A stretch of 30,842 nucleotides of DNA. It comes from an uncultured Bacilli bacterium. Lineage in GTDB: Bacteria > Bacillota_I > Bacilli_A > RF39 > UBA660. The position numbers and the translations under genes are program-made. The DNA is taken from contig CAKOIQ010000011.1 in assembly GCA_934086935.1 (NCBI GenBank), positions 1 to 30,842 of the forward strand, written 5' to 3'. The notes below the pieces were generated by a model. That model ran no database searches and was not told the origin of the DNA. It saw nothing but the letters and a program-made list of their open reading frames with translations. How positions within the stretch are numbered: position 1 is the stretch's first letter; each line of letters starts with the position of its first letter. Positions 1 to 6,909 of the stretch are shown one piece after another.

Positions 1-87
1 ACAGGTACTTATTTAAGATATCCTGAAAGAAGCGAACTTAATGCTGATATTAATGAATCTTTAATTGTTGAATATTATAACAGATAA
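1..87 (+). CDS. rpsD: 30S ribosomal protein S4, C-terminal end (partial)
   Basis: The first 28 codons and a TAA stop form the C-terminus of ribosomal protein S4; the rest lies left of the window. The visible tail contains R-Y-P-E-R-S-E-L followed by D-I-N-E-S-L-I-V-E-Y-Y, which lines up with the end of Bacillus S4 (L-P-E-R-S-E-L then E-I-N-E-A-L-I-V-E-F-Y). S4 is a primary 16S rRNA-binding protein of the small subunit. An intrinsic terminator follows at once, so the gene is probably a single transcription unit or the last gene of one. Identity is confident despite the short length because this C-terminal signature is highly conserved. Confidence 0.9.
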   Translation, partial: TGTYLRYPERSELNADINESLIVEYYNR

Positions 88-113
88 AAAAAACCACTTA
101 TGTGGCTTTTTTT
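88..113 (+). terminator. Intrinsic terminator of rpsD
   Basis: An A-run is followed by the short stem CCAC/GTGG with a TTAT loop and then a run of seven T. It begins directly after the rpsD stop codon. Confidence 0.75.
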
Positions 114-114
114 A

Positions 115-142
115 TTGCTTTTTTTAGATTTTATGATATTAT
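115..142 (+). promoter_or_regulatory. Candidate SigA promoter for the paralogue pair
   Basis: A possible -35 TTGCTT (115-120) and -10 TATTAT (137-142) are separated by 16 bp. The -10 has an extended TGn element in front. The site lies between the rpsD terminator and the ribosome binding site AAAGGAG at 156-162. Confidence 0.4.
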
Positions 143-168
143 AAAAATTAATTTTAAAGGAGTTATTT

Positions 169-1128
169 ATGGTAGAAGTTTTTTTAAATAAGTTAGCAGA
201 AATTAATTTTCAATTATTTGATGTTTATCAAGAATTTATTAAGTTAGATGGAAAATTAAAGAAAGATGATGATTATCAAGAAAAAAGAAAAGTAATAATT
301 GAAAAGATTGCGACTTTAAGAGCTAGTGAAGATTTATATTATGAGGAATTTAGAAGAAATCCTGAACTTGCTATTAAATGTTTATATTATATAGAGGCAA
401 GACAATCATCACATAGTACTGTAGAAGGTATTCACCAAAGTTTGGATATTACTAAATCTAATTTGGCTGTTCAAGAAAGAATTAAGGGTGCGATTGAACA
501 AATTTGTTTGGAATCTGGTAAGTTAATAACGAGAGAAGATAATATTCTAATAGATGTATTATGTGTGAGATATCCAAAAGTAGATAGATTTGAAATTATT
601 AATAGATTGGCACAATTAAAAAATAAATTTGTTAGAAATTTAACTCTTAAATGTTTTGGTATTATGGATGATTTTTTACAAGATGTGGATAATGAACAAT
701 TAAGACAAGACATGATAAAATGTAAACATTTCAGAACTTTTATTAATAGATCTGTTGAAGATGATTGTATTAGTCATGGGTTTAATGGTTATACAAGAAA
801 ATTAAAAGAAGAAGGTAAAAATAATTTTGATTTTGATGAAGAATTAGTTAATACTATTTATGAATGTTTAGCAGCAGAATGTATAACTTCTACCCTTCCT
901 AATTTGTTAGTTAGTAATATTGGTCAAAATAGTCTTGTTGCGTTATTTGATCTTCAAGGCGCTTTACTTTATTTGGATGAAGATAAGTTAAGTATATTAT
1001 TCTATAAAATAGTTTGTAGTGATGCTAAGAATAGTCTTTTTGCTAGAGCTATTTTATCAGCCATTAAAGATAATAAACAAGAAAAGAAAAAATTTAATGC
1101 TGACTTAGATATTGAAAAGGAATTTTAA
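169..1128 (+). CDS. Unknown protein, paralogue A of a tandem pair
   Basis: I do not recognise a family for this 319-residue protein. It is acidic, predicted soluble and largely helical, with no signal peptide, membrane segment or catalytic motif that I can see. The ATG is preceded by a good AAAGGAG site. The next gene starts 8 bp after the stop and encodes a similar protein. Shared features include an N-terminal helical stretch (Y-x-E-x-x-x-L-D near residues 20-28), a Y-Y-E-E/H-Y-E motif near residue 58, S-x-G-F-N near 202-206, and L-L-Y-L-D-E-D near 269-275. The pair was probably produced by tandem duplication and is probably co-transcribed. Function cannot be inferred from the rpsD neighbour, which has its own terminator. 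Confidence 0.85.
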   Translation: MVEVFLNKLAEINFQLFDVYQEFIKLDGKLKKDDDYQEKRKVIIEKIATLRASEDLYYEEFRRNPELAIKCLYYIEARQSSHSTVEGIHQSLDITKSNLAVQERIKGAIEQICLESGKLITREDNILIDVLCVRYPKVDRFEIINRLAQLKNKFVRNLTLKCFGIMDDFLQDVDNEQLRQDMIKCKHFRTFINRSVEDDCISHGFNGYTRKLKEEGKNNFDFDEELVNTIYECLAAECITSTLPNLLVSNIGQNSLVALFDLQGALLYLDEDKLSILFYKIVCSDAKNSLFARAILSAIKDNKQEKKKFNADLDIEKEF

Positions 1129-1136
1129 GAATATTT

Positions 1137-2114
1137 ATGAAAACAATTACACTTAAACATTTAGATAAAATATGTGAACTAACTGATAAAATATTAGGGG
1201 CTTATAATGAACTTTGTGAGCTTGATATTAATGGTAAGAAAAATTCTAAAGAGTATCAAGATGTACTTCAAAAACTATATCTTTTAAAAGAAGATGAATA
1301 TAAACATTATGAGTATTTCATCAAAAATTTAGATGAAGCTGGAAAAGCTGTTAGTTTTTTAACCGAAAAATCTAATAAACCTTTAGAGGCTGCAACTAGT
1401 GTTTTGATGGATAATGATGAACAAGAAATGCAACAATACCGAATTATAACTAAATTATATTTAATTGCTTTAATGGATGAAAATTACTTTTTTAATGATG
1501 TTGATGAAGAATTATTAGAACTTGCTAGTGGTGAGGAAAAAATGAACTTTTTACGTGATGCATGGATGCTTGATGGTCAAGAAATAAATTATCGAACTAT
1601 TTCCTTTTTAGAAAAAATTATGGATCAAGATTATGAAACGTTTACTGCTGCTAAATATAATATGTCTTTTATGGTACCAATGGCTGAAACGGAATATGTA
1701 AGTAATGGTTTTAATGCTATTAAAAGAGATTTTAATAATCATATTCTAAAAAGTTATGAAGGAGTATCAGATGATTTTATTGATTATACACATTTAATTA
1801 AAAGTTTTGATAATGCTTGTGTTACTTTAGAAGTATTATCAGACTTTTATGATAATGATTTAGAAGATCCAGAAGCAAATGTTAATTTTAATATTCTTTT
1901 AGCAGAATTTAAAGCAAGCCTATTATTTCTTGATGAAGATGGTATGGAAGATATTATGACTGAATTTAACGACATATTAGCAAGTGAAAAATATATTAGA
2001 AAACATGAAGATGATGAAACAATTAGAAATATAATTGAAGAGATAATCACAAATTTCGAAGTTGAAAGAGATTACGCTAATAAAGATATCGGAAAAGATT
2101 ATGAATTAAAATAA
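1137..2114 (+). CDS. Unknown protein, paralogue B of a tandem pair
   Basis: This 325-residue acidic, helix-rich soluble protein has no family I recognise. It resembles the preceding gene over its length. The shared points are an N-terminal helix around Y-N-E-L-C-E-L-D, H-Y-E-Y near residue 59, S-N-G-F-N near 186-190, and L-L-F-L-D-E-D near 262-268. The two proteins have diverged far enough that identity is low outside these points, which argues for an old duplication with both copies kept. No strong Shine-Dalgarno site precedes the ATG. With only 8 bp between the genes, translation may be coupled to the upstream gene. A large bidirectional terminator follows the stop. Confidence 0.85.
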   Translation: MKTITLKHLDKICELTDKILGAYNELCELDINGKKNSKEYQDVLQKLYLLKEDEYKHYEYFIKNLDEAGKAVSFLTEKSNKPLEAATSVLMDNDEQEMQQYRIITKLYLIALMDENYFFNDVDEELLELASGEEKMNFLRDAWMLDGQEINYRTISFLEKIMDQDYETFTAAKYNMSFMVPMAETEYVSNGFNAIKRDFNNHILKSYEGVSDDFIDYTHLIKSFDNACVTLEVLSDFYDNDLEDPEANVNFNILLAEFKASLLFLDEDGMEDIMTEFNDILASEKYIRKHEDDETIRNIIEEIITNFEVERDYANKDIGKDYELK

Positions 2115-2175
2115 AAAGACTTTTTATTGTTGTGAACTACTTGAGATGGTTCACTACACAAAAAGTCTTTTTTTG
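2113..2175. terminator. Long bidirectional terminator
   Basis: A stem of about 25 bp with one or two mismatches (arms 2113-2137 and 2149-2175, loop TACTTGAGATG) has an A-run on its left and a T-run on its right. It can therefore end both the plus-strand paralogue pair and the minus-strand surface-protein remnant that converge here. Confidence 0.85.
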
Positions 2176-2180
2176 TGATG

Positions 2181-2567
2181 CTAACTTTTAACAACAAATG
2201 TAAGACCTGATGGTTTGTTACTACTTGCATTAAATTTATCTGCATCTGTTTGTGTACGCGCATATCCTGTTGTAGCGTTACTTTTATAAAACATCATCGA
2301 CATATTCGTTACTTTGGATGTTTTAAGATTAGATAAATTTATACTTTCTAATTTGTTATATTTTCCAAACAAATATGATGCATTAGATCCAACTGCTACT
2401 CCATCATCATATTTTATCGACAATACACCAGCTTCTAATTGAAGAGTTGTAGTTATTTCATTTCCATTTATAATGGCAACATAAAAGGCATAGGATACTC
2501 CTATGCCTAAGATAATTGTGAGTAAACTTATTAAAATTATTTTTATTATTTTTCGTTTTTCTTACAT
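2181..2567 (-). pseudogene. DUF285/BspA-like surface protein remnant with a stop at codon 2
   Basis: Reading the minus strand from the ATG at 2567-2565, the next codon is TAA. The same frame then stays open to 2181. The open frame encodes a basic start (E-K-R-K), a hydrophobic anchor (I-I-K-I-I-L-I-S-L-L-T-I-I-L-G-I-G-V), then L-E-A-G-V-L-S-I-K-Y-D-D-G. It continues with one DUF285-type repeat (L-E-S-I-N-L-S-N-L-K-T-S-K-V-T-N-M-S-M-M-F) and a tail G-Y-A-R-T-Q-T-D-A-D-K-F-N. These are parts of anchored BspA/Mycoplasma-lipoprotein-like surface proteins, which normally carry several repeats. An AAGG ribosome binding site stands 9 bp before the ATG, which supports that start. The likely history is one point change (AAA to TAA) plus loss of repeats. 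The only later in-frame start, TTG at 2423, would remove the anchor and has no ribosome binding site. Confidence 0.7.
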
Positions 2568-2607
2568 TATCTTATACCTTTTTTCATTAGAAAAGCATGT
2601 TATTTTG

Positions 2608-2677
2608 GGTTAACAAATGCTCCTTATTTTTCTATTTTATTGTACTATAATACCCCCACCTGTCAAGGTTAACAAAT
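2608..2677. repeat. Direct repeat pair flanking a promoter
   Basis: The 11-mer GGTTAACAAAT occurs exactly at 2608-2618 and again at 2667-2677. The second copy touches the -35 box of the remnant gene's promoter and the first lies just past the expected transcription start. This is the arrangement of a two-site operator. No regulator is identified. Confidence 0.4.
2639..2666 (-). promoter_or_regulatory. SigA promoter of the surface-protein remnant
   Basis: On the minus strand a perfect -35 TTGACA (2666-2661) is followed after 16 bp by TACAAT (2644-2639). Transcription would begin near 2632, giving a leader of about 65 nt before the ATG at 2567. The promoter looks intact although the gene behind it is broken. 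Confidence 0.65.
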
Positions 2678-2691
2678 TGAATTTTTTGTTT

Positions 2692-2707
2692 TATGTAAAT
2701 TTACATA
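2692..2707. repeat. 16-bp perfect palindrome
   Basis: TATGTAAATTTACATA reads the same on both strands. It lies between the ileS terminator and the promoter of the surface-protein remnant. Its form suggests a dimeric repressor site, but an AT-rich background makes chance possible. Confidence 0.3.
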
Positions 2708-2724
2708 TAAACTAAATGTAATTA

Positions 2725-2747
2725 GAAAAAGTGCCGATTAAGCACTT
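2725..2747 (-). terminator. Intrinsic terminator of ileS
   Basis: On the minus strand the stem AAGTGC/GCACTT with a 7-base loop is followed by five T. Its left arm overlaps the ileS stop codon. Confidence 0.7.
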
Positions 2748-5454
2748 ATTTTAGTATTTCTGAACATCTATGGCAAATATCTCCATCTAGTTCATCTACA
2801 TAGTTCCAACATCTATTACATTTGTGTCCATTGCTTTTTACTACTTCTACTTCGATGTGTTCAGCTTTTGGTAATGCTTCTGTTGTAAATTCTACTTTTG
2901 AAACAATTAATAATTGATGTAAATATTTTTCTAATTGTTCTTGAACTGGTTTATATTTTTCTCCTAAGTTTAGTTTTACTTCTGCTTCTAGAGATGAACC
3001 AATTACTTTTTCGTTTCTAGCTTCTTCTAGGGCTTTAAATACGTCATCTTTAACATCAAAGAATAATTCCCATAATTTTGAATCAAATTCATAAGTTGAT
3101 GCTTCAGGCATGTCATTTAAATGAACGCTTTCTAGTTTTGCACCAGGAATAAATTTATAAACTTCTTCTGATGTATAAGGTAAGATTGGAGCAAGTAATA
3201 CTACTAAGTCTTTAATAATATTATATAGAACTGTTTGAACACTTCTTCTTACTAGTGAATCTTCTTTTTCAATGTATAGGATATCCTTAGTAAAATCTAA
3301 ATAGAAATTTGATAATTTAAATGTTATAAAGTTATTTGTTGTTTTATAAACATTTTGATATTCATATTTTTCATAATATGATTTGATATCTTTTACATAG
3401 TTAGATAATTCATTCATCATATATTTATCATATGGTAACATATCTTCATATTTAACAGTATCTTTTGATGGGTCAAAGTTATTTAGGTTACCTAACATAA
3501 ATTTATAGGTATTTCTGATTTTACGATAACTTTCTTGAACTTGTTTTAGGATTTCATCACCTATTCTGACATCTTCTGTATAGTCTGTTGATGATACCCA
3601 TAATCTTAGAACGTCTGCACCACGTTTCTTTATTTCTGCTAATGGATCTATTCCGTTTCCTAGACTCTTTGACATTTTATTGCCTTTAGCATCTAGAGTA
3701 AAGCCATGAGAGATACATTCTTTATATGGACTTTGGCCATGCATTGCTACTCCACAAATTAATGATGAGTTGAACCATCCACGATATTGATCTGATCCTT
3801 CTAGATAAACGTCTGCTGGATAATCTAAGCCTCTTGCACATAAAACTCCGGTATGAGTTGTTCCTGAGTCAAACCATACGTCCATAATGTCTTGTTCTTT
3901 TGTGAATTTACCATTTGGACTTGCTGGGTTAGTATAACCTTCTGGTAATAGGTCTTTAGCATCTTTTTCAAACCAATAATTTGAACCATGTTCTCTAAAT
4001 AACTCAGCAATATGCATCATTACATCATAATCTAAAATTGGTGAACCATCTTCGTTATAGAAAATTGGTAGTGGGACTCCCCAAACTCTTTGTCTAGAAA
4101 TACACCAGTCACCACGGCCTTCAATCATGTTGTGTAATCTTACTTTACCCCATTCTGGATGCCATTTAATGTTATTTTCAATTTCATTTAAGATTTCATC
4201 TTTAATTGGAGCGATTGAACAGAACCATTGAGCAGTAGCTCTAAATACTACTGGTTTTTTAGTTCTCCAGTCATGTGGATATGAGTGTGTAATACTCTTA
4301 ACGCATAGTAAGACACCTAATTCATTTAATTTTGTAATTACGGCTTTATTAGCATCTTCAAAGTATAATCCGGCAAATTCTCCAGATTCTTTATTTAATT
4401 TACCATCATCATCGATACCGAATACCATTTCTAGGTTATATTTTTTACCTAAGATAAAGTCAGCTTCACCATAACTTGGAGCGGTATGTACTAAACCAGT
4501 ACCAGCATCTAATGTTACTTCATCACCTAGAACAACTGGACTGATACGATCCATAAATACATGATGATATTTAACTCCTTCTAATTTACTTCCTAAGAAG
4601 GTTTCTAATACTTTAACATTTTCCCATTTAAAGTCATTTTTAAGGCTATCTAATAACATACTTGCTACTACATAGTTTTTACCATCTACTTCTACTTTTA
4701 CGTAGTCAAAGTCAGCTCCGACAGCGATGGCAGTATTTCCTGGTAAGGTCCAAGGTGTTGTTGTCCAAATAACTAGGTTATCGTCTTTTTGAACGTATTC
4801 ATTTCCTTCTTCAACTGGGAATGCAACAAAGATTGATGCATCGGTTCTATCTTTATATTCGATTTCTGCTTCAGCTAAGGCTGATTCTGATGATGGTGAC
4901 CAATAAACTGGTTTCATTCCTTTAAAGATTAGACCTTTTTTAGCCATTGTTGCGAATACTTCAATTTGTTTTGCTTCTAATTCATGTTGGAAGGTTGCAT
5001 AATAGTTATCCCAATCGGCTAAAACATTTAATTTTTTAAATCCTTCCATTTGGGTAGCAATTTGTTTTTTAGCATATTCTTCACAAATGGTTCTGAATTC
5101 AGCTTTACTTAATGATTTTCTGTCTACTCCACTATTTGTTACTGCTTGTTCAATTGGAAGTCCATGAGTATCCCATCCTGGAATGTAAGTCATATCTCTT
5201 CCACTCATCATAGCGTATCTATTAACAAAATCTTTTAAAATTTTATTCATAGCATGTCCGATATGAATTGATCCATTAGCATATGGGGGACCATCATGTA
5301 ATACGAATGGTTTTCTTCCTTTATTTTTTTCTTTTATTTTATTATAAAGGTTCATTTCGTTCCATTTATTTCTTTGAATTTCTTCGTTTTCTGGTAAGTT
5401 ACCTTTCATTTGAAATTCTGTTTTTGGCATTAAAAGTGTTTCTTTATAATCCAT
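2746..5454 (-). CDS. ileS: Isoleucyl-tRNA synthetase
   Basis: This cytoplasmic class Ia enzyme charges tRNA-Ile with isoleucine using ATP. The 902-residue length is normal. The ATP-binding HIGH motif is at residues 64-67 (G-S-I-H-I-G-H), and the KMSKS loop is near 593-597 (G-N-K-M-S-K-S-L-G-N). An editing domain lies between them, and an anticodon-binding region follows. The C-terminal zinc-binding segment is C-N-R-C-W-N-Y then C-H-R-C. A Shine-Dalgarno site (GGAGGA) stands just before the ATG. The gene is controlled by the T-box leader upstream, which is expected to sense uncharged tRNA-Ile. It is transcribed away from truB, on the same strand, with its own consensus promoter. Confidence 0.98.
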   Translation of the reverse strand: MDYKETLLMPKTEFQMKGNLPENEEIQRNKWNEMNLYNKIKEKNKGRKPFVLHDGPPYANGSIHIGHAMNKILKDFVNRYAMMSGRDMTYIPGWDTHGLPIEQAVTNSGVDRKSLSKAEFRTICEEYAKKQIATQMEGFKKLNVLADWDNYYATFQHELEAKQIEVFATMAKKGLIFKGMKPVYWSPSSESALAEAEIEYKDRTDASIFVAFPVEEGNEYVQKDDNLVIWTTTPWTLPGNTAIAVGADFDYVKVEVDGKNYVVASMLLDSLKNDFKWENVKVLETFLGSKLEGVKYHHVFMDRISPVVLGDEVTLDAGTGLVHTAPSYGEADFILGKKYNLEMVFGIDDDGKLNKESGEFAGLYFEDANKAVITKLNELGVLLCVKSITHSYPHDWRTKKPVVFRATAQWFCSIAPIKDEILNEIENNIKWHPEWGKVRLHNMIEGRGDWCISRQRVWGVPLPIFYNEDGSPILDYDVMMHIAELFREHGSNYWFEKDAKDLLPEGYTNPASPNGKFTKEQDIMDVWFDSGTTHTGVLCARGLDYPADVYLEGSDQYRGWFNSSLICGVAMHGQSPYKECISHGFTLDAKGNKMSKSLGNGIDPLAEIKKRGADVLRLWVSSTDYTEDVRIGDEILKQVQESYRKIRNTYKFMLGNLNNFDPSKDTVKYEDMLPYDKYMMNELSNYVKDIKSYYEKYEYQNVYKTTNNFITFKLSNFYLDFTKDILYIEKEDSLVRRSVQTVLYNIIKDLVVLLAPILPYTSEEVYKFIPGAKLESVHLNDMPEASTYEFDSKLWELFFDVKDDVFKALEEARNEKVIGSSLEAEVKLNLGEKYKPVQEQLEKYLHQLLIVSKVEFTTEALPKAEHIEVEVVKSNGHKCNRCWNYVDELDGDICHRCSEILK

Positions 5455-5473
5455 TTTCTTTCCTCCTTAAAAT

Positions 5474-5688
5474 AAAAAAAGTTCATAAGTCTAAGGACGC
5501 GTTACCGTGGTACCACCTTAGTTTATGAACGTATTCATTCTCTTACTCTTAACGTGAGTTATTCGGATTACCTTTATCGGATAATCGCATCAGAAGTGAT
5601 CTACAAAATAACCAGTATACTTACTTTCACCATTATGTAAGCTCTCTAAATACCTTTATATTTTGACGTCTTCATCAATTGCTTTATG
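5474..5688 (-). promoter_or_regulatory. T-box riboswitch of ileS
   Basis: The leader carries the conserved T-box core on the minus strand (TAAGGTGGTACCACGG, 5520-5505). It also has a Stem I region with an AGAGAG element and a GGTGAAAG (GNUG-type) loop. A probable specifier codon ATC (Ile) lies at 5600-5598. The competing terminator pairs GTTCATAA...TAAGG with CCTTAG...TTATGAAC (5530-5481) and is followed by a run of seven T. Uncharged tRNA-Ile should favour the antiterminator and ileS expression. The T-box core and terminator are clear; the exact specifier position is inferred. Confidence 0.93.
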
Positions 5689-5694
5689 TATTTC

Positions 5695-5723
5695 ATTATA
5701 TTCTTAAAGTTTATTTTTGTCAA
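5695..5723 (-). promoter_or_regulatory. Consensus SigA promoter of ileS
   Basis: Perfect TTGACA (5723-5718), 17 bp, perfect TATAAT (5700-5695). The -35 box abuts the truB stop codon at 5724. Confidence 0.9.
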
Positions 5724-6575
5724 TTAAAACATGATAAATGGTTTAATTTTATTATTTTGATATGGTTTATATAAGGCAATATCTTGATTATTATACTTAT
5801 ATAAAATATATTTATTTGTTTGATAATCAATTATTTGACCATTTTTTATTTTAAATAACATTTCTTCATTTATATTAATAGTATCTAAATTAATTAAATC
5901 TTCTAGAGATAATAATTTATAATTATCATTTTGAATATCTTCTAGTGTATAGGATTCTTCAATCGTAAATTTATCTAATTTAGTTCTTATTAATTTTGTC
6001 ATGGTTGCATTAGTATTTAATTTTAAACCAATGTCTCTGATTAAGCTTCTAATATAGGTTCCTTTAGACACTTTGGTTTTAATGGTAATAATATCGTTAT
6101 CTATATTTAATAATTCTATATCATAGATATTAACTTTTCTTTTAGGAAGGGTTATTTCTTCGTTATTACGGGCATATTCATATAACTTTTTACCATTTAT
6201 TTTAACTGCTGAATAAATTGGCACTTCTTGATTATACGTTCCTTTAAATGAATGAATTGTTTTTTGAATTTCTTCCTTAGTTAAGTTAATTTTTTCTTCT
6301 TTTAAAATTTTACCTGTTATATCTAAGGTATCTGTTAAGATGCCTAATTTGAAGGAAGCAATATATTCTTTATCATGATTTATAAGAATATCTGTTAGTT
6401 TGGTATATTTACCAATTAAACATACTAATACTCCTTCAGCAATTGGATCAAGCGTGCCCGTATGACCAATAGATTTTGTATTAAACTTTTTATTTAAGAT
6501 ATTAATAACATCTCTACTGGTCATATCAGGGGCTTTATTAACAATTATTGCCCCTTGCATATTATTTATTTTCAT
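5724..6575 (-). CDS. truB: tRNA pseudouridine(55) synthase TruB
   Basis: TruB converts U55 in the T-loop of tRNAs to pseudouridine. The catalytic aspartate is in H-T-G-T-L-D-P near residue 43, preceded by the usual N-terminal I-I-V-N-K-A-P-D-M-T-S. The start is chosen at the ATG at 6575 (283 residues). A TTG at 6590 would add five residues, and an ATG at 6560 would give the most family-like start (M-Q-G-A-I-I); no strong ribosome binding site settles it. The gene overlaps the end of rbfA, so translation is likely coupled. It is the last gene of the rimP operon and has no terminator of its own before the ileS promoter. Confidence 0.95.
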   Translation of the reverse strand: MKINNMQGAIIVNKAPDMTSRDVINILNKKFNTKSIGHTGTLDPIAEGVLVCLIGKYTKLTDILINHDKEYIASFKLGILTDTLDITGKILKEEKINLTKEEIQKTIHSFKGTYNQEVPIYSAVKINGKKLYEYARNNEEITLPKRKVNIYDIELLNIDNDIITIKTKVSKGTYIRSLIRDIGLKLNTNATMTKLIRTKLDKFTIEESYTLEDIQNDNYKLLSLEDLINLDTININEEMLFKIKNGQIIDYQTNKYILYKYNNQDIALYKPYQNNKIKPFIMF

Positions 6576-6909
6576 TATGGATTTCTTCAATTATTTCATC
6601 AATATGTTCTCCATATTCGGTTGATTCATCATAGACGAATCTTAGTTCTGGAGTGGTTCTTAAATCCATTCTTTTTGCTAATTCTGTTCTTAAAAATGAT
6701 GATGCATTTTTAAGTTCTGCGGCAATGGTAACTTTGTCATAGTCTCCTAGGAAGGTATAATATACTTTTGCTAGGCTTAAGTCGTTAGTTACTCTTGCAT
6801 CTATGATGGTAACATTTTTTAGAATTTCATTGTGTACTTCTTCATAAAATATTGAAGATAATTCTCTAACTATTTGAGAAGCAATGCGTTCTAATTTAAT
6901 ATTACTCAT
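6562..6909 (-). CDS. rbfA: 30S ribosome-binding factor RbfA
   Basis: RbfA is a small KH-like protein that binds the immature 30S subunit and helps process the 16S rRNA 5' end. The 115-residue length is typical. The family signatures are R-I-A-S-Q-I-V-R-E-L near the N-terminus, D-L-S-L-A-K-V-Y-Y in the middle and L-R-T-T-P-E-L-R-F-V-Y-D near residues 82-94. The ATG overlaps the infB TGA in an ATGA junction, which is a sign of translational coupling. Its 3' end overlaps truB. Confidence 0.96.
   Translation of the reverse strand: MSNIKLERIASQIVRELSSIFYEEVHNEILKNVTIIDARVTNDLSLAKVYYTFLGDYDKVTIAAELKNASSFLRTELAKRMDLRTTPELRFVYDESTEYGEHIDEIIEEIHNENK

Noticed and set aside
2181..2423. An 80-residue gene starting at TTG 2423
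   Set aside because: No ribosome binding site is present, and the same frame upstream encodes the missing membrane anchor, so this is the rear part of a broken gene.
5283..5528. Plus-strand reading frame across the ileS start and its leader
   Set aside because: It is the reverse of ileS codons and the T-box; the T-box fully explains the leader.
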